A stretch of 64,000 nucleotides of DNA, taken from assembly GCA_042663485.1 (NCBI GenBank), contig JBHTAF010000004.1. One strand, 5' to 3'. Shown piece after piece: positions 1 to 7,267 of this stretch. The DNA is from Natronosalvus sp042663485 (GTDB lineage: Archaea > Halobacteriota > Halobacteria > Halobacteriales > Natrialbaceae). The notes beneath the pieces were generated by a model. The model ran no database searches and was not told the DNA's origin. It worked only from the letters and a program-made list of their open reading frames with translations. The position numbers and the translations under genes are program-made. Within the stretch, counting starts at the first letter, position 1. Each line of letters opens with the position of its first letter.

Positions 1-98
1 ATTCGGAGCGGGACGTCGGTGGACTGACCGGGGCGATCGTCGGTCGTCCCCGCCGCCCGCGCCGCATCCTCCGCGTCGGTGCTGGTCGCGTCACTCAT
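1..98 (-). CDS. livG: Branched-chain amino acid ABC transporter ATP-binding protein, N-terminal fragment (probable LivG)
   Basis: Only the first 32 codons lie in the window; the gene runs off the left edge. Reading leftward from an ATG at 98, the peptide starts MSDATSTDAEDAARAAG, an acidic leader of the kind that precedes the ATPase core in haloarchaeal LivG proteins. No Walker motif is visible yet, so the assignment rests on gene order: it starts inside the last codons of livM (8-base overlap) in a livH-livM-x operon, where LivG is expected. LivF would be the alternative. Confidence 0.6.
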   Translation of the reverse strand, partial: MSDATSTDAEDAARAAGTTDDRPGQSTDVPLR

Positions 99-1398
99 CG
101 CGGTCACCTCCGGTGGTTCCGCCAGGAGTGTCGCGGCCGAGGTCGATTGCGGCAGCCGACTCAGTTCGGTGGCCCAGCATCCCTTCCGGTCGTTTTTGCA
201 TGATGATCACGAGAACGATGCCGAGCAGGATAAATCGGAACGCCGAGATGTTGTCGATCAGGAACGCCAGAAACGGCGCGAAGTTAAAGACCAACAGGGG
301 CTCGACCGCACCGGCGAACGTCCCCGGTGGCGATCCGAGGTTGACCGCGCTCGAGACGATGTTCCCGAGGGTTCGCGGCCCCTCGAACAGGAGGCCGACG
401 AAGAGGATCGATCCGATGACGCTGCCCGTGTTCGATCCCGAGCCGCCGATGATGACGGCGATGAACACGTAGAACGTGACGATGGGCCGGAACGAGTCCG
501 GACTGACGTAGCTCTGGGACCCTTGCCAGAGGATGCCGCCGAGCCCCATCAGGGCGCACCCGAGCATGAACACCTTGATCTTGAACCAGCGGGTGTCCTT
601 ACCGAGGGATTGGGCGACGAGTTCGTCCTCGCGAATCGCTTTGAGGACCCGTCCGAACGGGGAGTTCCCCACACGAACCAGGAGCCAGTAGATGGCGATA
701 ACGAATCCGAGCATTACGATGACCCACGCGGCGCGTTGAGCGAGCGTGTTGTTGGCCGCATAGTAGGTCTCGACGAGCGTATTGGTCGGGCGGGCGGGAA
801 GGTCCGTCCCGCTCCCGCCGCCGGTACCGAACCCGAAGGTCGCTATCGTCCAGTCCGAGAGCGTCTTTGAGTTTGCCGTGAGGCGGATAATCTCGGAAAG
901 GCCGAGGGTCACGATGGCGAGGTAGTCAGCGCGAAGGCGCAACGCGGGGACGGCTGCGATGAGTCCAACCAGCGCGGCCACGATCATGCCGGCGACGACG
1001 CCGATCGGTAGCGGAAGGCCCAGACCCTGGCCCGAAATCGCGTCCGGAGGCGTCGACAGCAGCGACATGGTGTAGACGCCGACGGCCATGAACCCCGCGA
1101 CGCCGATGTTGAACAGGCCGGTGTACCCCCACTGGAGATTCAGAGCCAGCGAGAGGACGGCGTAGGCGGCGAACAGGAACGACAACCGGGTGTACTGCGA
1201 TTTGAGTGCCCCCATACCGTTACCCGAAGCGAACGTGAAGACGGCGAACAGTGCGTACACGCCGAGGAGCGTGACCAGGATGAGCCGGAAATCTGTCGCG
1301 GCCAGTTCCTGGGCCAAGACAGCGCGAACGTTGGTCGGTTCGTCGCTCGAAGGGTCGTCGGCGCCCGACGGTCCGCCGCTTTCGGTCTCGACGCTCAT
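91..1398 (-). CDS. livM: Branched-chain amino acid ABC transporter permease LivM
   Basis: The 435-residue integral membrane protein is one of two permeases of a high-affinity branched-chain amino acid (or related amide/urea) importer. An acidic cytoplasmic N-terminus of about 35 residues is followed by roughly ten hydrophobic segments. Typical LivM signatures are present: NLQWGYTGLFNIGVAGFMAVG near residue 90, LRADYLAIVTLGLSEIIRL near 155, and the cytoplasmic coupling loop with SPFGRVLKAIREDELVAQSL near 245. The ATG at 1398 overlaps the livH stop by four bases (ATGA), implying translational coupling. The C-terminus overlaps the next ATPase gene. The transported substrate cannot be told from sequence. 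Confidence 0.93.
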   Translation of the reverse strand: MSVETESGGPSGADDPSSDEPTNVRAVLAQELAATDFRLILVTLLGVYALFAVFTFASGNGMGALKSQYTRLSFLFAAYAVLSLALNLQWGYTGLFNIGVAGFMAVGVYTMSLLSTPPDAISGQGLGLPLPIGVVAGMIVAALVGLIAAVPALRLRADYLAIVTLGLSEIIRLTANSKTLSDWTIATFGFGTGGGSGTDLPARPTNTLVETYYAANNTLAQRAAWVIVMLGFVIAIYWLLVRVGNSPFGRVLKAIREDELVAQSLGKDTRWFKIKVFMLGCALMGLGGILWQGSQSYVSPDSFRPIVTFYVFIAVIIGGSGSNTGSVIGSILFVGLLFEGPRTLGNIVSSAVNLGSPPGTFAGAVEPLLVFNFAPFLAFLIDNISAFRFILLGIVLVIIMQKRPEGMLGHRTESAAAIDLGRDTPGGTTGGDRDE

Positions 1399-2525
1399 GC
1401 GGTCGTCACCCCGCCGAAGATGCCCTGCGGACGGTAGAGCAGGACGAGGATCATGATGACGAACGCCGCAGCGGCGTTGAAGTCCGAGGGAATCCAGACG
1501 AGCGAGACCTCGTGAACGAAGCCGATGACGAACCCGCCCGCGATCGCCCCGTAAATCGAGCCGATCCCGCCGAGGATGACCGCGGCGAAGATAAACAGGA
1601 GGAGGAACCAGCCGAGGTTGAACTCGATGGTTCCGCGCTCGAGGACGTACAGGTAGCCGGAGATACCGGCGAGCGCCCCGCCGATGATCCAGGTCGCCGT
1701 GACGACGCGTTCGGTCGGAATCCCGGTGACGAGCGCGAGGTCCTTGTTGTCGGCCATCGCGCGCATTGCCTTCCCCAGTTTCGTTCGCTGGAGCATGAGG
1801 TGCATGCCGAGCATCAACCCGACGGCGACGATGACCAGCGACGCCTCGTGGAGGTCGATGGAGAGACCGAGGAGCTCCGTTTCGACGTCTCGAGTCGAGG
1901 TGACGCCGCGGTTGGAGCCACCGTAGACGAGCTGGATGACGTACCGGAGCGCGAGCGCCGCACCGATGCTGGCGATCAACAGGGAAATGCCGCCCCTGTC
2001 GCGCATCGGTTTGTAGACGAGCCTATCTATGAGCACCGTCACGAGGATGGTGGCTACGGCGGCAACGACGACACCGAGGAGGATACCGAACGGTGCTTCG
2101 ACGATGGAGCCGCCTATTTCGTTTACGTTCGGGCCGCTTCCCGAGCGAACCAGCAACAGATATCCCGTATCCGCCGTTCCCCACCCGGCGACCAGCAGCG
2201 CCGCACCCCAGCCGGTGAACGCACCCGTGGTCACCAGATCGCCGTGAGAGAAGTTCGCGAAGTTGAGAATGCTGTACGTCATCGAGAGTCCGATGCCAGC
2301 GAGGCCGAAGATGAGGCCGACTACGATGCCGTTCCAGACGAGTCCTCTGAATCGACCGAACGTCAGTTGCCCACCGAACGTTCGCCCGCCGATCATCGGT
2401 ATTTCGACCCCTGCGAGCCTGGCAATCAGGTCGAGCATCAACAACATCCCCGCAAGAATCGCCACGAACAGAAACGGCTGCTCACGTATGCGGGCTCCCC
2501 ACGTTAATGATTCTGAACCTCCCAT
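1395..2525 (-). CDS. livH: Branched-chain amino acid ABC transporter permease LivH
   Basis: This is the first visible gene of the liv operon, a 376-residue inner-membrane permease that partners LivM. The LivH motif around MTYSILNFANFSHGDLVTTG is near residue 125, and the coupling-loop sequence LGKAMRAMADNKDLALVTGI is near 250. A GTG at 2540 would add five residues. I prefer the ATG at 2525 because a TATA-like element at 2560-2567 would place the transcript start near 2537, downstream of the GTG. An extended loop between the first membrane helices (around residues 135-155) looks haloarchaeal. No solute-binding protein gene is next to it on the visible side. Confidence 0.93.
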   Translation of the reverse strand: MGGSESLTWGARIREQPFLFVAILAGMLLMLDLIARLAGVEIPMIGGRTFGGQLTFGRFRGLVWNGIVVGLIFGLAGIGLSMTYSILNFANFSHGDLVTTGAFTGWGAALLVAGWGTADTGYLLLVRSGSGPNVNEIGGSIVEAPFGILLGVVVAAVATILVTVLIDRLVYKPMRDRGGISLLIASIGAALALRYVIQLVYGGSNRGVTSTRDVETELLGLSIDLHEASLVIVAVGLMLGMHLMLQRTKLGKAMRAMADNKDLALVTGIPTERVVTATWIIGGALAGISGYLYVLERGTIEFNLGWFLLLFIFAAVILGGIGSIYGAIAGGFVIGFVHEVSLVWIPSDFNAAAAFVIMILVLLYRPQGIFGGVTTA

Positions 2526-2559
2526 GTGTGAAGCTATCACGTAACCAAGCGAGTGCAGG

Positions 2560-2567
2560 TATAAATA
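2560..2567 (-). promoter_or_regulatory. TATA-like promoter element of livH
   Basis: TTATTTATA-type sequence on the minus strand, about 26 bases upstream of an expected transcript start at ~2537 and 35 bases upstream of the chosen livH ATG. It supports the ATG at 2525 over the upstream GTG. Confidence 0.55.
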
Positions 2568-2730
2568 ACTCTTCGGTCTCAGTGCCTCGAGATCACGAGA
2601 CAGTGTCGGGGTACAAAACAGTTAGGCCAATTGAGGATTCGTCGATCGGTCCGTACCGCGCGTACGATCAGATCGGTTCCGAGTGGGCTATAAAAGGCCT
2701 CTTCACTCGAGTCTCGAGAAACGCGAACGG

Positions 2731-3444
2731 TCAGGCCTCGCCGTACACTGGAACGGCCGCGCCGCTGGTCACCGAGGCGCCGTCGCTACAGAGAAACGCC
2801 ATGACTGCGGCGATATCGGCCGGGTCGACCCACGAGTCGTGGTCCGCGTCGGGCATCATCTCCCGGTTTGCTGGCGTATCGATCACGCTGGGGAGGACGC
2901 AGTTCGCCCTGACCGCCCCGCGGTTTTCCTCGGCCAGCGTCTCGGTCAGGATTTTCACGCCGGCTTTGGTGATCCGATAGGGGCCGTCGCCCGACCCGCC
3001 CTCGAGCCCCGAGCGCGCGCTCACGTTCACGATGGCACCCCCGGTCTCCTGGAGGTGCGGAAGGGCGTGTTTCGACGACAGAAACGCCGACTTGAGGTTG
3101 ACGTCGACCAGCAGTTCGAACTCCTCGAGCGGCGTCTCCTCGATGTAATTGCCTCCGCGCCAGGTCCCGGCGATGTTCAGCAGGTGGTCGAATCGGCCGT
3201 GATCGTCGAGGACCGTCTCGAACAGGGACTCGACGGCCGATTCGTCCGTGAGATCCGCCTGGTAGAAGTGGGTGTCCGCGTCGGGGTCGAGTTGGGCGTC
3301 CTCGTCGTCGGGTTCGACGACATCGACCGCACAGACGGTCGCGCCGGCGTCCCGAAAACGGTCGACTGCAGCGCTTCCGAGGGCTCCGCTGGCGCCCGTG
3401 ATGACTGCGACGGTTCCGTCGAACTCGAGTGTCGGTGTCGACAT
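2731..3444 (-). CDS. SDR family NAD(P)-dependent oxidoreductase
   Basis: A 237-residue classical short-chain dehydrogenase, cytoplasmic. The glycine-rich cofactor loop TGASGALGSA lies at residues ~15-24. An acidic Asp-Val-Val after strand 2 (AVDVVEPDD) suggests preference for NAD over NADP. NIAG, the NVSARSG active-site serine segment and YRITK (Tyr and Lys of the catalytic triad) follow in order. The ATG at 3444 gives the normal family length. The reading frame stays open 64 codons further upstream, but that stretch is a degenerate 27-bp repeat and not family sequence. Same strand as the liv operon but separated by about 200 bases. Substrate unknown. Confidence 0.9.
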   Translation of the reverse strand: MSTPTLEFDGTVAVITGASGALGSAAVDRFRDAGATVCAVDVVEPDDEDAQLDPDADTHFYQADLTDESAVESLFETVLDDHGRFDHLLNIAGTWRGGNYIEETPLEEFELLVDVNLKSAFLSSKHALPHLQETGGAIVNVSARSGLEGGSGDGPYRITKAGVKILTETLAEENRGAVRANCVLPSVIDTPANREMMPDADHDSWVDPADIAAVMAFLCSDGASVTSGAAVPVYGEA

Positions 3445-3474
3445 GGGCGACCCGTCCACGCCCAGCCGAATCAA

Positions 3475-3635
3475 ACTAGAGGGCGAGTAGAGTGGGATCG
3501 CACTCGAGGGCGAATCGGCCAAAGTCGTACTCGAGGGCGAAAGACCAAACTCGAACGCCGGTGCAGAATAGCCGAGGTCGCTCTCGAGTGCGGAACGGGC
3601 GAAATCACACTCCGATGCGAAAGACCACGGCGGCA
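3475..3635. repeat. Degenerate 27-bp tandem repeat (minisatellite) upstream of the SDR gene
   Basis: Copies of a unit beginning ACTCGAGGGCGAA start at 3475, 3502 and 3529, then after weaker copies at 3582 and 3609, mostly at exact 27-base spacing. It lies between the divergent SDR and glycerophosphodiesterase genes. Because 27 is a multiple of three, the minus-strand frame continuous with the SDR gene stays open and would encode nine-residue repeats containing SPSS. Confidence 0.7.
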
Positions 3636-3685
3636 ATCGACAGGGCAGACTTCAAGCAGGTTCGTCCACTGTGTCCACACAGGCA

Positions 3686-4345
3686 ATGCGACTCATCGCT
3701 CACCGCGGATTCGCCCGATCGGCCCCCGAAAATACGATCACCGCCATTCGATCGGCAGCGGAGTACGCCGACGCCGTCGAGTTCGACGTTAGACGGTGTG
3801 GCTCCGGCGAACTCGTCGTCTTCCACGACGACACGCTCGAGCGCGTCACCGTGGAGTCCGGCGCCATCTCGGATCGACCCCTCGAGGAACTGCGAGCGCT
3901 CACCGTCCTAGACTCCGAAGACACGATTCCGACACTCGAGGAGGTTCTCGAGGCGTTGCCACCGTCGCTCGAGGTCAACCTCGAGATGAAGGAACTCGGC
4001 ATCGCCGCGGACGTACTCGAGGCGCTCGAGGGGGTCGAAAACCGGGTCGTGACGACCTCGTTTCTCCATCCGGAGCTTCGACGAATACGCGAACTGGATC
4101 GCGACCAGCCGACCGGCCTCCTGGCCAGTCGCCACCTCGAACATCCGGTGACGACTGCCATCGAACTCGACTGCGACGTCATCGGGGCGAACTACTGGCG
4201 CTGTCTCGCTACTCGGCTAGTGCCGCGAGCGAAGGCCCTCGGCCTCGAGGTTCACGCCTGGTCGATCGAGCACGAACTCCTCGCCCGTGCATTGGGATAT
4301 CGCGGCGTCGATTGTATCTCCGCCGATCGGCCGCTAAATCTGTAG
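3686..4345 (+). CDS. Glycerophosphodiester phosphodiesterase family protein
   Basis: A 219-residue GDPD TIM-barrel enzyme that hydrolyses glycerophosphodiesters to glycerol 3-phosphate and an alcohol. Family motifs in order: IAHRGFARSAPENT near the N-terminus (catalytic His and Arg), EFDVR, VFHDDTLERVT (second catalytic His), LEVNLEMKE, and the C-terminal HAWSIE and CISADRP segments. No signal peptide is visible, so it is probably cytoplasmic; in archaea it may act on lipid-derived glycerophosphodiesters. A GTG at 3671 in frame would add five residues, but the ATG at 3686 starts directly before the conserved first strand. Monocistronic. Confidence 0.92.
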   Translation: MRLIAHRGFARSAPENTITAIRSAAEYADAVEFDVRRCGSGELVVFHDDTLERVTVESGAISDRPLEELRALTVLDSEDTIPTLEEVLEALPPSLEVNLEMKELGIAADVLEALEGVENRVVTTSFLHPELRRIRELDRDQPTGLLASRHLEHPVTTAIELDCDVIGANYWRCLATRLVPRAKALGLEVHAWSIEHELLARALGYRGVDCISADRPLNL

Positions 4346-4377
4346 CCGTCGATCCGGGTCTGTGATGGCGGCGTCGA

Positions 4378-4431
4378 ACGGCTCCCCGTGACAGCACCGC
4401 TTGTACGGCCTCCCGTGACGGCACCGCTCGA
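4378..4431. repeat. Imperfect 27-bp tandem duplication
   Basis: Two adjacent 27-base copies, beginning at 4378 and 4405, share the core CCCGTGACRGCACCGCT. They lie between the convergent ends of the glycerophosphodiesterase gene and the HEAT-like gene. Function unknown; no ORF is suggested. Confidence 0.6.
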
Positions 4432-4469
4432 ACACTCCGTTCTCGAGAGGCACACTGCCCAACTCCGGA

Positions 4470-5030
4470 CTACTCGACGTGAAAGTTCACCACGTGCTCG
4501 GGGGCGGCGCTCGAGGCGGGTTCGTCGCTCGTCACCTCGTCCTCGCGTTCGTCGCTGTCGTCCGACTCGAGGGTGACCCCCAGTCTCTCCTGACCAGGGT
4601 CCGGCAATATATCCGAGACCGTCTCGACGTGGTCGGCGATCGCGCTCGGTCGCTCCACCGCGACCCGTTCCAGACAACCGAGGAGGCGATTCGTCGTCTC
4701 ATCGTCCAGCGAATTGGACGATTCCGAGAGAAACTCGACGACCCCCGGTACCGACGGGGCTACGTCGTCCGGCGACTCGGCGGCCAGTTTCTCGAGGCAG
4801 TAGGCGACGTCACGGCGGACGCCGGGGGTCGACGCCCCGAGCATCGACCGGAGGACTGGCACCGTCGGCAAGCAGGTCGACGGGTTCGTGTCGACGGTTC
4901 GGCGCACGGTCGCCACGCCCCGTTCGCGTACCGCTGGGTCTGGATCGCTGAGCCTCGCGACGACGGCTCCGAGATCGAACGATGCGTCTCCTTCTGTGGG
5001 ACTCTCGCCCCCGCCCCCGTCCCCCGACAT
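4470..5030 (-). CDS. HEAT/ARM-repeat-like protein, haloarchaeal, function unknown
   Basis: The 186-residue acidic soluble protein has a glycine-rich start, then alpha-helical repeats (around residues 20-140) with the HEAT pattern DPDPAVRERGVATVRR and GVRRDVAYCLEKLA, and a disordered Asp/Glu-rich tail ending HVVNFHVE. Such repeats usually form protein-binding solenoids. I start it at ATG 5030; an in-frame GTG 28 codons upstream would sit before the TATA-like element at 5061-5068. It is divergent from the TenA-like gene. No partner is indicated by the neighbourhood. Confidence 0.75.
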   Translation of the reverse strand: MSGDGGGGESPTEGDASFDLGAVVARLSDPDPAVRERGVATVRRTVDTNPSTCLPTVPVLRSMLGASTPGVRRDVAYCLEKLAAESPDDVAPSVPGVVEFLSESSNSLDDETTNRLLGCLERVAVERPSAIADHVETVSDILPDPGQERLGVTLESDDSDEREDEVTSDEPASSAAPEHVVNFHVE

Positions 5031-5060
5031 GTACGATTGGACACCTGCTACAACGAGAGC

Positions 5061-5068
5061 ATAAGTAT
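5061..5068 (-). promoter_or_regulatory. TATA-like element upstream of the HEAT-like gene
   Basis: Minus-strand TACTTATG-type element about 33 bases upstream of the ATG at 5030, consistent with a transcript with little or no leader. Confidence 0.5.
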
Positions 5069-5128
5069 TGTGGCCGACCGAGTTCCCACCGACTCGAACG
5101 GCATCGCGGACCATTGGATAATACCACT

Positions 5129-5138
5129 AAAGTATATC
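5129..5138 (+). promoter_or_regulatory. TATA box of the tenA-like gene
   Basis: AAAGTATATC lies about 28 bases upstream of the ATG at 5164, the spacing expected of a leaderless haloarchaeal promoter. Confidence 0.6.
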
Positions 5139-5163
5139 TCGGTGCAGCCCGGAGACCCCCACG

Positions 5164-5862
5164 ATGGCGTTTAGCGACCAGCTACTCGAGACCGGCGCGC
5201 CGATCTGGGAGGCCCAGCAGACCCACCCCTTCGTGAGGGAGCTCGCGGCGGGAACGCTCGCGGACGAGGCGTTCCGCGCGTGGGTACGACAGGACTACCG
5301 GTATCTGCTCGATTACGCGGGTACGTTCTCCATCGCGGGATCGAAGGCTCGAGACCCCGACACGCGGGCGCACTTGCTCTCGGTCGCGCACTCGATCCTG
5401 GAGGACGAACTAGAGTTACACCGCTCGTTCGCCGAGGAATACGGCCTCGCGCGAGCGGATCTCGAGGCCACCGAGAAGGCACCGACGTGCGTCGCGTACA
5501 CGAACTTTCTCCTCCGAACGGCCTACGAAGGGTCGATCGCCGAAATCGCCGCCGCGATCTATCCCTGCGGCCAGGGCTACCTGGACATCGCCGCTCACAT
5601 GGACGACCTCGCGACGGAGGAGCACCGCTATACCCCGTTCATCGAGAAGTACACGAGCGACGAGTTTCGTGACTCGGTCGCCTGGATGCGCGCGTTCGTC
5701 GACCGCTGTGGCGAACGGTATCCGGGCGAGCGCGAGGCGATGGAACGCGCGTTCCTGACGAGTGCGAAACTCGAGTACCGGTTCTGGGAGATGGCCTACC
5801 AGCGGGAAGACTGGGGGCTGTCGGGAGCGACCGGAGGACGAAACCACGTGGACTCGCAGTAA
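5164..5862 (+). CDS. tenA: TenA family protein (thiaminase II / thiamine salvage)
   Basis: The 232-residue all-helical TenA/THI-4 protein normally hydrolyses aminopyrimidines so that thiamine degradation products re-enter vitamin B1 synthesis. Landmarks: TLADEAFRAWVRQDYRYL at residues ~30-48, the conserved YPC motif with the candidate nucleophilic cysteine in AAIYPCGQGYLDI near residue 137, and the C-terminal FWEMAY with the glutamate that helps catalysis. Presence of the cysteine places it with the TenA_C group by motif. Start codon fits the TATA box. It is monocistronic here, with no thi genes beside it. Whether it is catalytic or regulatory is unproven. Confidence 0.88.
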   Translation: MAFSDQLLETGAPIWEAQQTHPFVRELAAGTLADEAFRAWVRQDYRYLLDYAGTFSIAGSKARDPDTRAHLLSVAHSILEDELELHRSFAEEYGLARADLEATEKAPTCVAYTNFLLRTAYEGSIAEIAAAIYPCGQGYLDIAAHMDDLATEEHRYTPFIEKYTSDEFRDSVAWMRAFVDRCGERYPGEREAMERAFLTSAKLEYRFWEMAYQREDWGLSGATGGRNHVDSQ

Positions 5863-5887
5863 CCTATCAGTCGTAGCTAGATCCCTA

Positions 5888-6862
5888 TCAGTCGTGACCG
5901 GACACGCGAACCGGCTCGTACGGCTCCTCGAGGTACTCGAGGTCCGAACGCGAGAGCGAAACGTCGAGCGCCTCGACGGCCTGCTCCAGGTGCTCGACGC
6001 TCGTCGTGCCGACGATCGGCGCGTCGACCCACTCCTGGTGGAGGAGCCACGCCAGCGACACCTGAGCCATCGTGAGGCCCTTCTCCTCTGCCAGTTCCTC
6101 GACGCGTTCGTTGATTTCGCGGCCGCCGCCCCCACGGTACGGGTGGGCGTACAGCTGTTCCTCGGCATCGCCGCGGGTCGTCGCATCAACCCGTTCGTCC
6201 GGGCGGGTCAGGTAGCCGCGAGCCAGTGGCGACCAGGGGAGAACGCCAATCGCCTTCTTCTGACACAGCGGTAGCATCTCTCGTTCCTCCTCGCGGTAGA
6301 CGAGGTTGTAGTGGTTCTGCATCGTGACGAATCGCTCGAGGCCCAGTCGCTCGCTCGCGTGCAACGCGTCCGCAAACTGGTGGGCCCACATCGAAGATGC
6401 GCCCAGGTACCGAACCTGGTTTCGCCGGACGGCGTCGTCGAGCGTCCGGAGGGTCTCCTCGATCGGCGTGTTCTCGTCCCAGCGGTGGATCTGGTAGAGG
6501 TCGATCGTATCCATCCCCAGCCTGTCGAGGCTGGTCGCCAGTTCCTGCTCGATGGCCTTCCTCGAGAGTCCGCCCGAGTTCGGGTCGTCCTCGTCCATCT
6601 GGAAGTAGCACTTCGTGGCGACGACCGACCGGTCGCGGTGGCCCTCGAGGGCGTTCCCCAGAATTCGCTCGGACTCTCCTCGCGAGTACATGTTCGCCGT
6701 GTCGAAGAAGGTGATCCCGAGGTCGATCGCCCGCTCGATGATCTCGCGGCTCTCCTCCTCGTCGAGCACCCACGGTCGCCAATCGCTCGAGCCGAAGCTC
6801 ATACACCCGAGACAGAGGCGACTGACGTCCATGCCGGTCGAGCCGAGAGTCGTGTACTCCAT
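5888..6862 (-). CDS. Aldo/keto reductase
   Basis: A 324-residue NADPH-dependent oxidoreductase with the (beta/alpha)8 fold. The catalytic tetrad is recognisable: Asp and Tyr in DTANMYS (about residues 54-60), Lys in VVATKCYF, His in YQIHRWDENTP. The C-terminal NADP-binding pattern VGTTSVEHLEQAVEAL is present. Length and order fit the AKR11/12-like group of sugar and carbonyl reductases. It is convergent with the tenA-like gene (26 bases apart), and its start lies close to the next minus-strand gene's stop. Physiological substrate is unknown. Confidence 0.92.
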   Translation of the reverse strand: MEYTTLGSTGMDVSRLCLGCMSFGSSDWRPWVLDEEESREIIERAIDLGITFFDTANMYSRGESERILGNALEGHRDRSVVATKCYFQMDEDDPNSGGLSRKAIEQELATSLDRLGMDTIDLYQIHRWDENTPIEETLRTLDDAVRRNQVRYLGASSMWAHQFADALHASERLGLERFVTMQNHYNLVYREEEREMLPLCQKKAIGVLPWSPLARGYLTRPDERVDATTRGDAEEQLYAHPYRGGGGREINERVEELAEEKGLTMAQVSLAWLLHQEWVDAPIVGTTSVEHLEQAVEALDVSLSRSDLEYLEEPYEPVRVSGHD

Positions 6863-6901
6863 GCGGGATGATCGACTATCGGGCCCAAATAGCCACCCGT
6901 T

Positions 6902-7267
6902 TCAGACGACGCCGCGAACCAGCGACCCGAGCACGGGGAGTCCGAGTGCGGCCCCTATCGTGAGGTAGATGGCGGGTGCCATCTCGAGCGCCGGGCCTCG
7001 ACCACTACCGAGCACGAACGCGAAGACGACGAGCACGACGAGGCCGAATCCGAGGCCGTAACCGAGCGCCCGCGGGAGGCTCCGTGCGACGAGGCCGACC
7101 AGAACGCCCCCGGCGACGAGACCGATCCAGTGGAGCCACGAGAGGACGAGGCCGAGGCCGACGGCGACGAGCAGGGCGAGGAGGTGAATCGGGCGTTCGG
7201 TTTGAACTCGAGCCAGCGTCGGTCGAACCGTCGTCGCCGTCTCGTCTCTACTCTCCGAAGCCGTCAT
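6902..7267 (-). CDS. Small haloarchaeal membrane protein coupled to penicillin acylase-like gene
   Basis: A 121-residue protein with about four hydrophobic segments after a short polar N-terminus (MTASESRDETATTVRP). The membrane spans include LLALLVAVGLGLVLSWLHW and YGLGFGLVVLVVFAFVLG. Its ATG overlaps the acylase stop codon by four bases (ATGA), so the two are translationally coupled and probably cotranscribed. The frame is open much further upstream, but that part is antisense-frame shadow inside the acylase gene. I know no function; a membrane partner for the exported acylase is possible but is inference from gene order alone. Confidence 0.75.
   Translation of the reverse strand: MTASESRDETATTVRPTLARVQTERPIHLLALLVAVGLGLVLSWLHWIGLVAGGVLVGLVARSLPRALGYGLGFGLVVLVVFAFVLGSGRGPALEMAPAIYLTIGAALGLPVLGSLVRGVV

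Noticed and set aside
3475..3635. CRISPR-like array
   Set aside because: Repeats are degenerate, tandem without unique spacers, and no cas gene is present in the window.
3445..3636. N-terminal extension of the SDR protein
   Set aside because: Extension consists of the 27-bp repeat; SDR homology starts at MSTPTLEFDG and family length fits that start.
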